The notes under the pieces: generated by a model | The model's database searches: none | What the model was told of the DNA's origin: nothing | The model's input: the letters and a program-made list of their open reading frames with translations, nothing else | From: Cytobacillus dafuensis | Lineage (GTDB): Bacteria > Bacillota > Bacilli > Bacillales > Cytobacillaceae | Reading direction: 5' to 3' | Assembly: GCF_007995155.1 (NCBI RefSeq) | Contig: NZ_CP042593.1 | Location: forward strand, 4,258,001-4,322,000 | Length of the DNA stretch: 64,000 nt | In this document: one piece after another, positions 52,175 to 61,888 of the stretch | How the letters are laid out: every line of letters starts with the position of its first letter | Numbering within the stretch: position 1 is the first letter of the stretch | Translations under genes and position numbers: made by a program

Positions 52175-53980
52175 TTAATTCATGTTAAATCTCTGTTTAA
52201 AATTGAAATCCAATTCAAATAGATTTTGTTTATCTGTTAAATATTTGAAATCAGCATACGTTCTTTCTTTGTTTGACATTTCATCTATAAATGGAGAGTA
52301 AGTACGGAAAAACATTTTGTTTTTCTTTTCATCAAATTCCACAAATCTGAGCCAGCCATTTCCTCCTCTGTAACTTCCCTGGTAATCGATAAGCATTTGA
52401 ATGACATCGGTTCCTGCAGCGTTCTGTTTAACTCTGTGAACTGCACCCGTATAATGTCCGTTAACTGTCATAAACACTTGATTGTGATCATTTACAAGTT
52501 CATCCCAAATCAGGCGGCCCTTATCCGAGTCTTCGGCAATAGGTTTATTATTTTCATAGTCAGGATATATAATATCGTGGGAAACGATAATAGTCGGACT
52601 ATTTTTATGTTGATTCAAAACACTTTTTGACCAATCCAAGTCTTTTTCTAAGTTTTTCATATCAACCATTAAGAATAAATATTCGTAGCTCCCTGCCTTA
52701 ACTATTGCATAAGACCCATATCCAGAAGGAGAACTTCCCTTATAGTACTCTTTATTCTTAAATCGTTCTGGTCCATAATATGTTAAGAAAGGGTCTCCAC
52801 TCGCATAATCATGATTCCCTGCAGTTATCATATAGGGAGTGTCTTTTTTATCTAAATAGGAAATGGCTTCGAGAGAATTTTTCCATTGTATTTCTGTATC
52901 CCAATCAACAATGTCTCCGACAAATGCGTTCATTACAATTTGATTCTTTTTGCTGTTATTAGCAATCCATTTCATTTGGCTGTTAAAAATCTCCGGATTG
53001 AGATTTGAGTATTTCTGCGTATCTGGAACAAAAAGAAAATTATAATTATTTTTATCTGTTAGGAATGGAATTTTATCGTTTGTTCCTTCAACTTGTTGTT
53101 CATCACGAGCATCTTGAATAAGCCATTCTTTTTCATTCAATGCCTCATTAGCAATTCTTATTTCTTGGATGTTACCTGCAAAAAGTGAATCTAATTCATT
53201 TGCCCACTCAGAAGCACCAATGTTCCAGCCTTTACCTTCTACAGATGCAATGCCTTTCACTACTTCTGATTTTCCGTAATCGCTGACACTATTCACCGTT
53301 AAAGCCGTCGTTTGCCCGTCATTAACTACCGCCAAATGGTACCATTCATCACTATTTAAAGAACGAGACCAGTTGGTCACATTATAGTTTAGATTAGTTG
53401 AATGGCTTGTCCATTGGACTTCTTGAGCGTTAGATATAGATAATGTAGTAAGTATTTCTTTCTCGCCTTCTATCTTGCCAAGGTCAGCAGCCTGCCCTTG
53501 TCTAGTTAGCATTCCCATCCAGCTATGTAAACGATAATCGAAATTACTTGGTAATTTAAAAATAGCTTCTATTGTAAATCCATTTTTAAATTGTTCCGTA
53601 TTAATAGGTGCATCTTTAATTGTTTTGAAATATCTTCCTACAGGAGCATTCTTATAATTAGCAAATTGTAAGCTGTCAACATTTTCTTGATCATAATAAT
53701 CTTCTTCAGACCACTTTATTATATTGTCTAATTCTAGTGATGATTTATCTCCAATCGTCACTAACTCTAAATCATTCCCATTTTTACTTGCATCTTCAAT
53801 AATTAAATTCCCGTTTTCAATTGATCCGGCTTTCACATGTTCTAGTGAAAATTTCCAATCTGCTACAATACTATCCTGTTCTTTCTGGGTTGCAGAACCC
53901 GAAGCCTCTGCAGGTGCAACAAAACTTGGAATCATCATACAAATGATCGATAAACCTATTATTGCATTTTTCATTCCCAT
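52175..53980 (-). CDS. Secreted metallophosphoesterase with N-terminal LamG-like domain
   Basis: A 601-aa extracellular protein. Signal peptide 1-26. A concanavalin/LamG-type beta domain covers about 40-290 (WYHLAVVNDGQTTALTVN). The calcineurin-like phosphoesterase domain follows with FVPDTQKY, VGDIVDW, AGNHDY, VSHDI and NGHYTG, giving all metal ligands. It probably cleaves phosphate esters near the wall, perhaps while held on glycans by the LamG-like domain. Convergent with the nucleotidase gene, which also yields phosphate. Confidence 0.87.
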   Translation of the reverse strand: MGMKNAIIGLSIICMMIPSFVAPAEASGSATQKEQDSIVADWKFSLEHVKAGSIENGNLIIEDASKNGNDLELVTIGDKSSLELDNIIKWSEEDYYDQENVDSLQFANYKNAPVGRYFKTIKDAPINTEQFKNGFTIEAIFKLPSNFDYRLHSWMGMLTRQGQAADLGKIEGEKEILTTLSISNAQEVQWTSHSTNLNYNVTNWSRSLNSDEWYHLAVVNDGQTTALTVNSVSDYGKSEVVKGIASVEGKGWNIGASEWANELDSLFAGNIQEIRIANEALNEKEWLIQDARDEQQVEGTNDKIPFLTDKNNYNFLFVPDTQKYSNLNPEIFNSQMKWIANNSKKNQIVMNAFVGDIVDWDTEIQWKNSLEAISYLDKKDTPYMITAGNHDYASGDPFLTYYGPERFKNKEYYKGSSPSGYGSYAIVKAGSYEYLFLMVDMKNLEKDLDWSKSVLNQHKNSPTIIVSHDIIYPDYENNKPIAEDSDKGRLIWDELVNDHNQVFMTVNGHYTGAVHRVKQNAAGTDVIQMLIDYQGSYRGGNGWLRFVEFDEKKNKMFFRTYSPFIDEMSNKERTYADFKYLTDKQNLFELDFNFKQRFNMN

Positions 53981-54502
53981 AAACCGTTTCCTCCTTTTTA
54001 ATTAATCCAACAATAGTGTATCAGCAACTTATTAATCTCGTTTTTAAATTAGGCTAATGTTTTGTAAATTACCTGTTATTCGTTCTTATGTGTATAGCGA
54101 CAAAAAAGTTATTTCGTTTTTAAAACCTCAAACACGTATAACCCCGTTCTGATTTTAGGACGGAGCTAAAGAAAGGCCACCCGCCCCTGCAGGTGAACCC
54201 TTGTTTTCTATCTTCTCCTTATAAAGAGTTATAGAGTTTCCACAACACCTTGTCGATTCCATTTTCCAAAGACCCAACATACTAAACTGATTCAATTAAG
54301 GGTATGAAGTTAGCCGGTTTTAATTACGCCCAAGATCCCAAGGCATAAACGACTTTTCTACACTCCAACTAATATTAATATGTTTTATTGATATCATTGT
54401 TATTTATACAAATAATTTTCAATTTCTCTAAATTTACATATAGAAATACTAAAATATTAATAGTAAAATTTTTATTATATGTAAATATTAGGGGGTTCAA
54501 TT
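53981..54502. other. Intergenic stretch, no gene recognised
   Basis: Contains a locally GC-richer patch at about 54140-54200 (CACCCGCCCCTGCAGGTGAA) and 54300-54350. No ORF of note on either strand. It could be the decayed end of an insertion sequence, but no transposase similarity is visible. Confidence 0.4.
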
Positions 54503-55306
54503 TTGAAAAAGATTGTTAGCTTATTGACAGTGCTACTTTTGATCGTCTCTTTATTTTCACCACCGGAAAGTGCCCATGCGGAAAAAATAATTGTTAAATG
54601 GGGGAAAATTACTCTCAAGGAAGGACATATAGGGAAAGTAATAATCAATAAGGATACTCCATTGTATAAACTTGATACTAAAGAAAATAAACTAACCACT
54701 GTACGCACCCTAAAAAAGGGCGAAGAGTTTGGAGTCTATTCTAAAAAAACTGATGAAACTCACGGTCTCTTATATGGCCTAGGTTCAAGTCAATTTGTAA
54801 AGGACTCGAAATCTATCACTTATCAAACACCTTCTAAAGAGAAGAAAGAACTTGTTGGAAAAGAAAGAATTTGGCTAAGAAACCCTGATTTTTTTGCAAA
54901 CAATAATGGGGAAACTGTAGACTTAAAAAATTTACAAGAGGCTGTTTTAATCAGCGAGGAACAAGACACTTTGCTCACCACCCTAAATATCAAAATTAAA
55001 ATCGGAGAAAAATATTTCACAAATTCATACGTAGGTAAGGATATTGATGAAATTTATTTAACAACAAATCCGTTTAAAACATACAAATTTTCCGATACGA
55101 TATGGAATCTCATCAAAAATGAAAAAGTACAGACAGGAATGACTGAGGATCAAGTATTATTATCTTGGGGGTACCCAAACGATGTAAACAGCTATGACTC
55201 AGAATATATCGCAATGGAACAGTGGATATATGGGGATATATTAGATGGTGCCGCCATTTATTTGTATTTTAATAATGGCACAGTAACATCTTGGCAAGAG
55301 TTCTAA
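54503..55306 (+). CDS. Secreted protein of unknown function with SmpA/BamE-like C-terminus
   Basis: 267 aa from TTG 54503, with AGGGGG upstream. Signal peptide with cleavage near SAHA-EK (residue 27). The middle is lysine-rich and may contain SH3-like strands (VIINKDTPLYKL). The last 60 residues, TGMTEDQVLLSWGYPNDVNSYD through EQWIYGD and YLYFNNGTVTSWQEF, follow the pattern of the SmpA/OmlA small-domain fold. No close family recognised. Monocistronic. Confidence 0.75.
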   Translation: MKKIVSLLTVLLLIVSLFSPPESAHAEKIIVKWGKITLKEGHIGKVIINKDTPLYKLDTKENKLTTVRTLKKGEEFGVYSKKTDETHGLLYGLGSSQFVKDSKSITYQTPSKEKKELVGKERIWLRNPDFFANNNGETVDLKNLQEAVLISEEQDTLLTTLNIKIKIGEKYFTNSYVGKDIDEIYLTTNPFKTYKFSDTIWNLIKNEKVQTGMTEDQVLLSWGYPNDVNSYDSEYIAMEQWIYGDILDGAAIYLYFNNGTVTSWQEF

Positions 55307-55520
55307 AATTTATTGATCTTCTCTTAGAATTAGCTTTAAGTATCTTTTAATAGACTTGTTTATTGAGGCCGCAATTTATGCTTTTTTTTTATAGAAAAAA
55401 TAGTGAGTCAAAAAAAATTATAAGTTAAATAGACCCAGAAAGTGATAGATTCTCGATTAATAAAGAGATCACTTACACTAAACACACCCGAAACTTTAAA
55501 TATAATTCCTCTCACTTTTT

Positions 55521-55624
55521 TAACAGATTAGCGGTAACGAATAAGGGATATTCGTGCCCAAAGTGGTTCATTTAACCGATTAGCGGTAACGAATAAGTGA
55601 TTTTCGTGCCCAAAGTGGTTCATT
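55521..55624. repeat. Two tandem 52-bp repeats
   Basis: Units 55521-55572 and 55573-55624 share GATTAGCGGTAACGAATAAG and TTCGTGCCCAAAGTGGTTCA with three differences. Each can fold ACGAA ... TTCGT. Non-coding. The region from 55307 to the element at 55734 otherwise shows no gene. Confidence 0.8.
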
Positions 55625-55733
55625 TCATGATAGTACTAACGCTGATTCAGCTGGAACGGAAAAAATGCTCAAAATAATTTATTGCATGCAGGACTTTATG
55701 ATTCAAATGCGAATACCTTTTATTAGAAACATA

Positions 55734-55949
55734 TAAAGTGAAACTTCCATCAGTGGGGGTTTTTCTTCATCCCCCACTGATGGTTAGTTGAACTAATCAC
55801 GCTCAAAACGCCACATCCTGTGGCTTTCGCCTGACTAGGACATCGTGTCCGTCGTCGGGCATTTACGGGCAGTTGATCCCCCACTTACTCTTCTTTGCAT
55901 ACGCGAATCCTTGAAGTGGGGGTCTTACTGCCCGTTAATCTGCGATAAA
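55734..55949 (+). mobile_element. Two-hairpin element, copy C
   Basis: TAAAGTGAAACTTCCATCAG at the left and CTGCGATAAA at the right, both end hairpins intact (CATCAGTGGGGG / CCCCCACTGATG; CGGGCAGTTGATCCCCCACTT with its partner). The middle differs from copies A, D and E: its small stem-loops (CCACATCCTGTGG, GGACATCGTGTCC) look inverted. Confidence 0.85.
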
Positions 55950-56025
55950 GGGGGCGGTTTTTATGCAAATAAAAATAAGTAGTTGGTGGTACGGTATTTT
56001 ATTTTAATGTAAAGGAGTTTTTTTA

Positions 56026-56583
56026 TTGAACCAAGCATTATTGATTATTGATGCACAACAAGAACTGATTGAAGGTAAAGATGGTGAGCCATGTGTATTC
56101 AATAAAGATGATCTTCTCAACAATATTAATACAGTAATAGAAAAAGCGACGGAGATGGGTCACTTAATATTATTCATACGAGACCTAGATGTTGCAGAGG
56201 GTAAAGGAGAGGGATTTGAAATTCATCCACAAATCAAAGTACCTACTTCTGCCAAGATATTTAATAAAAAAGCGACGAATTCATTCTATGGAACACCATT
56301 ATTAGAGGTACTTCATGATAACCAAATCGAACATCTAATCATAATGGGATGCAAAACAGAGTACTGCATTGATACGGCTGTAAGAGCTGCTACCGTAAGT
56401 GGATTTGATGTTACACTTGTTGAAGATGGACATTCAACAACTAGTAGCTTAACATTATCAGCTGAACAAATTATAAAACATCATAACAAAATCCTACATG
56501 GTCATGACAATGTTGACCATTTTTCAGTAGTGAGAAAAACAGAAGAGGATTTATTCCAACCGATCCATAACAATTATAGATAA
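56026..56583 (+). CDS. Isochorismatase-family cysteine hydrolase
   Basis: A 185-aa cytoplasmic hydrolase. Active-site Asp in LLIIDAQQELI, Lys in the TSAKIFNKKATNSFYG stretch and nucleophile Cys in MGCKTEYCIDTAVRAA. Family members cleave amides or ethers such as isochorismate, nicotinamide or N-carbamoyl compounds; the one here is unknown. TTG start 56026 with AAAGGAG upstream. Confidence 0.87.
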   Translation: MNQALLIIDAQQELIEGKDGEPCVFNKDDLLNNINTVIEKATEMGHLILFIRDLDVAEGKGEGFEIHPQIKVPTSAKIFNKKATNSFYGTPLLEVLHDNQIEHLIIMGCKTEYCIDTAVRAATVSGFDVTLVEDGHSTTSSLTLSAEQIIKHHNKILHGHDNVDHFSVVRKTEEDLFQPIHNNYR

Positions 56584-56647
56584 AAATAAAATTCAAGTTA
56601 TGGGGAAGGTTGTTTTATTAAACTTTAAAGTATTAATGATGTAGAAT

Positions 56648-56686
56648 AAAAAGATCAGGAGATTCTTATTTTTCCTGATCTTTTTG
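56648..56686. terminator. Bidirectional terminator
   Basis: AAAAAGATCAGGA / TCCTGATCTTTTT hairpin between convergent isochorismatase-like and MBL-fold genes. Confidence 0.85.
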
Positions 56687-56757
56687 TTTATTGGGTAATG
56701 GTAACATTTTTTTGTTCAAGTCACACAAATCAAAAATACCCCTAATATGAAGGGGCA

Positions 56758-57684
56758 TTATTTTAACCGCAACGTTTCACCCAATTTTAAAACGGTTAAT
56801 GCTTCTCTTGTTAGCTCTAGCCTATCCCATTCTTTATACATCCGTTCAAGTGCCTCTGGCCCAGTATCATCAGCTAGTCGGTAAGCCCCATAATGCATCG
56901 GTATAAACGTTTTTCCTTTCAATTCCAAAAATGCTTTGATCGCATCCTCTGGATTAATATGAGAGTCTTTCATAAACCACTCAGGTTCATACGCACCAAT
57001 TGGCATTAAGACAATATCAAGATCAAATTTTTCACCAATCTCTTTAAATCCCCGGAAATATCCCGTATCACCTACAAAATAAATACGTTGGTCTAGCATT
57101 CTATCTACAAGTACCCAGCCACCCCAATGAGAGGTGTTTGTATCTGTTAAGCTTCTTTTTGTCCAATGTTGTGCCGGAACGAATATTATGTTCAATGAAC
57201 CAAAACTAAATTCATCCCACCAGCTTGCCTCGGTTACATTTAGATATCCGCGTTCTGTAAAAGCTGACTTCAACCCAATCGGAACATAAAAAACTGGATT
57301 GCCTTTTAACTTCTTAATCGTGCCAAAATCAAGATGATCGTAATGACCATGCGAGATAAATACTACATCGATATTAGGCAACTCATCGATAGGAATACCA
57401 GGCTCTGTCATTCGTTTTTGAAATCCCATCCGTTGTGCCCAAACAGGATCGGTCAATATGTTGACACCATTCAACTGAATAAGAAAAGTCGAATGTCCAA
57501 TCCAAGTGATTGAAGGCTCGGAACGATTTTCGTAAAGTCTCTTAATTTCCTTTGCATCATGTTGAGGAATTTGAACCGTTAAGTCCTTCTTTTTGGCTCG
57601 CCTTTCCTTTGACCAGCGAAGCATATCACCGAAACTCTTAGTAGTACTAACATTATCGTAATTTTCGTATCTTATTTTAGCCAT
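56758..57684 (-). CDS. MBL-fold metal-dependent hydrolase, NAPE-PLD/UlaG-like
   Basis: 308 aa. Metallo-beta-lactamase fold with ITWIGHSTFLIQL, LTDPVWAQRMGF, VFISHGHYDHLD (HxHxDH), VPAQHW and VGDTGYF, and a terminal FIPMHYGAYRL. The TDPVW and AQHW marks place it with the N-acyl-phosphatidylethanolamine phospholipase D-like group. Probably a cytoplasmic phosphodiesterase; the substrate is open. Monocistronic. Confidence 0.87.
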   Translation of the reverse strand: MAKIRYENYDNVSTTKSFGDMLRWSKERRAKKKDLTVQIPQHDAKEIKRLYENRSEPSITWIGHSTFLIQLNGVNILTDPVWAQRMGFQKRMTEPGIPIDELPNIDVVFISHGHYDHLDFGTIKKLKGNPVFYVPIGLKSAFTERGYLNVTEASWWDEFSFGSLNIIFVPAQHWTKRSLTDTNTSHWGGWVLVDRMLDQRIYFVGDTGYFRGFKEIGEKFDLDIVLMPIGAYEPEWFMKDSHINPEDAIKAFLELKGKTFIPMHYGAYRLADDTGPEALERMYKEWDRLELTREALTVLKLGETLRLK

Positions 57685-57743
57685 GTATGTGATGGTCCCC
57701 CTCTTTAAGATTTGTTATACCACATAAATGGCCGAGGAGATAC

Positions 57744-57792
57744 AAAAAAGCCTGACGGGCAATGAGATACAAAGTCACGGCCAGTCAGACTT
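57744..57792 (-). terminator. Probable terminator of the MFS gene
   Basis: Minus strand GTCTGAC ... GTCAGGC followed by six T residues. The stem starts at the stop codon. Confidence 0.6.
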
Positions 57793-59011
57793 ATGCAGCT
57801 TTATTTGTTATTTTCATGAATTGCTCCTGGTTTGCATGGAAGATAGCGTATAAAATACACAAACTAATAGGTATCATTAAGATTAGATAGATGTAATTCG
57901 CACCAAAATTAGTAGCGATCCAACCAATTAGCGGAGCACTGATAACAACAGATCCCTGATTCCCTATCATACGGTAACTTGCCATTCTTCCATGATACTC
58001 TGAATCAGTAGCTATTTGTTGTACCGATTGAAGAAGAACACGAATCCAAGTTGTCCCCAGTCCTATTAAGAAAATTCCTGAAAGTGCAATAGGTAATATA
58101 GGAGCAATACCGACAAAAAGTAATCCAATTAATACAATGAACAGTGAATAAAGAGCGATTTTATTTTTACTTTTTCTCCACCACCATGTTCCTAAAGATC
58201 CTGCAACCACTCCCCCTAGCGAAATAGTTGCATCCATTAAGCCATAGACAGCAGCGGATTGAAGTAAATATTCAACCGTATAGACTGATAAAAAACCTAA
58301 GCTTGTATGGAAGACAAGCTGACCATTCAACATAATAATAAATAAACCAAGTAATAATTTATTATTTTTAATATAGATAAACCCATCTGCCATGTCCTTA
58401 ACAATTGAATTCCTTTTTCCTACCCCCTTTTTTTCCTTTACCTTACTTTTAACTAGAAATAATGAAATCGATGCGATTGCAAAGCTGCCAGTCACGATAG
58501 CCATAGAACTCGATACAGATATGAAGCTAATGATAAGTCCTCCGACAGAGGCTCCAACTAGCCCTCCTATAATAGCAGCAGACGATGATTGAGAGAATAT
58601 TTTTGGCAAATGCTCTTTTTCAAAAGACTCTGCAATAAAGGCTTGTATGGCTGGACGAAATAATGAACCTGAGACCTGCAAAAGCATGTGAATAACAATA
58701 ATTAACCAAGGATTGATTCTATCGATTGTAAAAAAGAACAGTAAGACCAGCATCGAAAAAGTACATACGAGATTAGCTAAGACCGACAACTTTTTTCGAT
58801 TAAATCGATCAACAATAACACCAAAAAATAAATTCAAAACAAGCCCAGGTAAAAAGCCAAGTCCTACTAATACTCCTGTATAGAGTGCTTCATTCGTTAA
58901 TTGGTATAACGCCCAAGTCACTGATACTAAGTACATCGACCGACCAAATTCAGATAAAAAGAAGGAAATCAATATATTTTTAAAACCAACCATAAGGACA
59001 TTCACCACCAT
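57791..59011 (-). CDS. MFS exporter (MFS_3/DrrA-like macrolide-efflux type)
   Basis: A 406-aa major-facilitator protein with about twelve helices. The loop GVIVDRFNRKKLSVLANL between helices 2 and 3 is the family signature. The first ATG (59011) has no ribosome site; ATG 58993 (MVGFKNILIS) with GGTGGTGAA upstream is a reasonable alternative. Likely exports a hydrophobic compound; the substrate is unknown. Element copy D lies only 28 bp upstream of the start and may have replaced part of the promoter. Confidence 0.85.
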   Translation of the reverse strand: MVVNVLMVGFKNILISFFLSEFGRSMYLVSVTWALYQLTNEALYTGVLVGLGFLPGLVLNLFFGVIVDRFNRKKLSVLANLVCTFSMLVLLFFFTIDRINPWLIIVIHMLLQVSGSLFRPAIQAFIAESFEKEHLPKIFSQSSSAAIIGGLVGASVGGLIISFISVSSSMAIVTGSFAIASISLFLVKSKVKEKKGVGKRNSIVKDMADGFIYIKNNKLLLGLFIIMLNGQLVFHTSLGFLSVYTVEYLLQSAAVYGLMDATISLGGVVAGSLGTWWWRKSKNKIALYSLFIVLIGLLFVGIAPILPIALSGIFLIGLGTTWIRVLLQSVQQIATDSEYHGRMASYRMIGNQGSVVISAPLIGWIATNFGANYIYLILMIPISLCILYAIFHANQEQFMKITNKAA

Positions 59012-59038
59012 TGATATAACAGTTAGTTACAATTCAAA

Positions 59039-59256
59039 TAAAGTGAAACTTCCATAAGTGGGGTTTTTTTTCATCCCCCACTGATGGTTAGTTGCGGCCC
59101 ACAGGAAGTGGGTCACGCAGACGTTGCCACACGATGTGGCGCTTTTAGTCTGTGTTCATTTTACGGGCTTTTACGGGCAGTTGTCCCCCACCTATCTTCC
59201 TCGCTTCTCTCTCAATCTTGAGGTGGGGGTCTTACTGCCCGTTAATGCGGGATAAA
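59039..59256 (+). mobile_element. Two-hairpin element, copy D
   Basis: TAAAGTGAAACTTCCATAAG at the left, GTTAATGCGGGATAAA at the right. The left stem has a mismatch (CATAAGTGGGG against CCCCCACTGATGG). The internal module GGCCCACAGGAAGTGGGTCA and CCACACGATGTGG is the same as in copies A and E. Confidence 0.85.
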
Positions 59257-59560
59257 TCAAGTTTAATTATTTTTGCCATTCTAAAAATTCTGTTTCAACC
59301 TTCATTTCTTATATGTATTTGGTCAGCTCCAAATCTAAAGCTTACCCAATCTTGTTTCAGATCGATGTAACTCCTCTATAACCAATTTTAAGTTTATTTG
59401 TATAATAATAAAAATTTAAAATTCCTATACATTTCCATAAGTCTTTCTTATGTATCATCTGAAAATAATTCAGCTAAAATATGAGCCTATTAGCCATAAA
59501 AAACAATCTAATAAACAGATTTGTATTATTTCATTTCTAGCACGAGGTCTCGTCAGCTTT
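59257..59560. other. Intergenic stretch, no gene recognised
   Basis: AT-rich sequence between element copy D and the histidine-kinase stop codon. Only short open stretches; no terminator of standard form after the kinase gene was found. Confidence 0.4.
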
Positions 59561-60919
59561 TTATACAGGGAAGAATAACCTTACTTCTGTACCTACCCCT
59601 TCTTTACTTGTAATTTTAATTTCTCCTTTGTGCAATTTCATAATACTTTTTGCAATATGAAGTCCTAAACCAGAGCCTCCTGTTTCTCTGCTCCTCGCCT
59701 TGTCTACTCGGTAAAAACGCTCAAATGTATTTTCTATTTCTCCCTGTGGAATTCCTATACCATAATCTATAACACGAATAATAGCTTGTTTTTCATGTTT
59801 CTCTAAAAAAACTTCAATTCTGTCACTACTATACTTAATCGCATTATCAAGCAAAATAACGATAACTTGCTTTATCTTTAGTTCATCAGCCTTTATGATA
59901 ATTGGATATTCATTGAATTGTAGTGTAATGTCTCTTCTATAAACATCTTTAAGTTGTTTAAGAATGCTCTTGCAAAGATTAACTAAATTCACTTCATTCA
60001 TTTCTAAAACATTTTCTTTCTCTAAAGTAGCTAATTCTAAAAAAGTTTCAGTCATTTTTTGAATTCTTGTTGCCTCTGAGTGAATTGATTGAATTGCTTC
60101 GTTCGCCATATCTTTATTATCTAATCCATGCCTTCTTAAAAAATTTGCATAGCTCTTAATGATTGTTAATGGGGTTTTTAATTCATGTGATGCATCAGAA
60201 ACAAACTGTGATTGCTTCTCCAAGTTTTCTTGGAGCCTATTAATCATCCGATTAAATGTAAGAGCCATTGTTTGGAGCTCGTCTTTTGTTCGATTTTGAA
60301 TAGATATTGACTTAGGAACACCACTCTTTTCTATCTCCTCCATCGTATTAATCATATTGGAGATCGGTCTCATTATCATATTAGCTAACCATTTTCCTCC
60401 TAACAAGGACAATAAAGCTGCTAAAAGTGTACAGAATATTAGGATGCCCCGAAGAATTTCTTTTCTTGTTTCCAGCCCTAGTAATCGTTCTCCAATTTCC
60501 AAACTTCCTATAACGTTATTACCACTATAGATCGGTACATGAACGACCAATACCTCCTCTTCCCCATGTTCCGCAGAAATCAAATGTGTCTGTGACAGTT
60601 TTTCTATCGTAAATTTCCCTTTGATTTTTTTTGAAAGTAACTCATCATTCGTTACTTCGTGAAGGATCTTATTTCCTGGTTCCATGATACGAATATAGGA
60701 ATATTCCGATAAGTATTTTTTAAAAATTCCCTCAGTGTCGTTAGATGATTGATTTGTATGAATGCCTTCTAATATATCCGAAGCTTTTTGAAATAGGATA
60801 TCCTCTTCCATATTTACAGTTGTTTTCATAAATAAGAAGTAGACCACGAAGTTAATAAGTATTAATATGCAAATCATCCATGCAGTTGTTAAAAGATTAA
60901 TTTTTGTTGTGATCTTCAT
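59561..60919 (-). CDS. Sensor histidine kinase (OmpR-type partner)
   Basis: 452 aa. Transmembrane helices at about 8-31 and 156-174 enclose an extracellular sensor of about 120 residues, then a HAMP linker (MRPISNMINTMEEI), HisKA with His245 (SDASHELKTPLTI) and HATPase_c (IVILLDNAIKYSSD, IDYGIGIP, TGGSGLGLHIAKSI). The start lies inside the 3' end of the response-regulator gene, a 23-bp overlap. Confidence 0.92.
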   Translation of the reverse strand: MKITTKINLLTTAWMICILILINFVVYFLFMKTTVNMEEDILFQKASDILEGIHTNQSSNDTEGIFKKYLSEYSYIRIMEPGNKILHEVTNDELLSKKIKGKFTIEKLSQTHLISAEHGEEEVLVVHVPIYSGNNVIGSLEIGERLLGLETRKEILRGILIFCTLLAALLSLLGGKWLANMIMRPISNMINTMEEIEKSGVPKSISIQNRTKDELQTMALTFNRMINRLQENLEKQSQFVSDASHELKTPLTIIKSYANFLRRHGLDNKDMANEAIQSIHSEATRIQKMTETFLELATLEKENVLEMNEVNLVNLCKSILKQLKDVYRRDITLQFNEYPIIIKADELKIKQVIVILLDNAIKYSSDRIEVFLEKHEKQAIIRVIDYGIGIPQGEIENTFERFYRVDKARSRETGGSGLGLHIAKSIMKLHKGEIKITSKEGVGTEVRLFFPV

Positions 60920-61610
60920 CTGTTTTCTCCCTTATGGTAAAACCAATCCCTCTAATGGTGGTAATCAATTGCAGAGGAAAACCTTCATCAATTTTTTTTC
61001 TTAGATGTCTAATAAAAACATCAATTACATTAGTCTCACCCTCATACTCGTATCCCCAAACATTAGTAATAATGTTTTCTCTCGTAACCACTTTATTTTT
61101 ATTTATAACTAAATAAACAAGTAAATCATATTCCTTAGGAGTTAAGGCAACTGATTTTCCATTTCTGTTTACTTCTCTTGTGGCAGTATTAATAATTAAA
61201 TCCTCAACGGTTAATACGTTTTCTTCAACTTTGATTCCCTTTTTAGGATGATTCCGAAGGCACACACGAATTCGAGCTAATAATTCTTCAATTTCAAAAG
61301 GCTTTGTTACATAGTCATTCGCTCCATGATCCAATCCAGCGACTTTATCAAATGTTGTATTTCGAGCCGTTAATAGAATCACAGGAGTAACCCTATTTTC
61401 CTTTCTAAATCTTCTTAACACTTCAATTCCGCTTAATCCTGGCAACATGACATCCAATAAAATTAAGTCCATTTCATTTTGTATGGCTTTATATAATCCT
61501 TCTCTACCGTCATGCTCCACTGATACTTGATATCCCTCATATTCTAATTCCATTTTTAAGACACGAGCAATCTGTTGTTCATCCTCAATAACAAGAATAT
61601 GTGTCTTCAC
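60897..61610 (-). CDS. OmpR/PhoB-family response regulator
   Basis: 237 aa. Receiver domain with Asp53 (LILLDVMLPG) and the conserved Lys in YVTKPFE; C-terminal winged helix (TPKEYDLLVYLVINKNKVVTRENI, GETNVIDVFIRHLRKKID). A 28-bp operator-like sequence lies 163 bp upstream (61773-61800) and reappears ahead of the RND pump gene. It is likely to control itself and the pump (inference). Confidence 0.92.
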   Translation of the reverse strand: MKTHILVIEDEQQIARVLKMELEYEGYQVSVEHDGREGLYKAIQNEMDLILLDVMLPGLSGIEVLRRFRKENRVTPVILLTARNTTFDKVAGLDHGANDYVTKPFEIEELLARIRVCLRNHPKKGIKVEENVLTVEDLIINTATREVNRNGKSVALTPKEYDLLVYLVINKNKVVTRENIITNVWGYEYEGETNVIDVFIRHLRKKIDEGFPLQLITTIRGIGFTIREKTDEDHNKN

Positions 61611-61772
61611 TTCAAACTCATCCCTTCTAACTAGCCTGAAAGTATTTTTTATTTAATTTCCCCATTTTCAATAGAACACTTTTCTCATTATTCACAAAAA
61701 CTAATAATAGAAAAACTTCTTCAACTTTAGTAATAAAAACAATGTAGCATAATGCATAAATACATTTTTCAT

Positions 61773-61800
61773 CTTAATGAATTCTTAATCATTTATTAAG
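61773..61800. promoter_or_regulatory. Putative response-regulator operator, copy 1
   Basis: Three TTAA-type half-sites with 11-bp spacing: TTAATGAATTC, TTAATCATTTA, TTAAG. It matches 62812-62839 at 24 of 28 positions. Confidence 0.6.
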
Positions 61801-61825
61801 ATAACCAAAAGGTTTATGGATAAAA

Positions 61826-61880
61826 TAAAAAAGCTATTCCCTTTTAAAATGTCCTTTACAAAGGGTACACTAGCTTTTTC
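61826..61880 (-). terminator. Terminator of pssA
   Basis: AAAAAGCTA ... TAGCTTTTT with an internal CCCTTT / AAAGGG step, just after the pssA stop codon. Confidence 0.75.
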
Positions 61881-61888
61881 AATCATAA

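Noticed and set aside
54130..54350. Insertion-sequence remnant in the gap before the unknown secreted protein
   Set aside because: Locally raised GC only; no transposase residues could be read in any frame, so not called.
59257..59400. Short open stretch on the minus strand (about 23 codons) after the histidine kinase
   Set aside because: Bounded by stop codons on both sides and matches no family I recognise.
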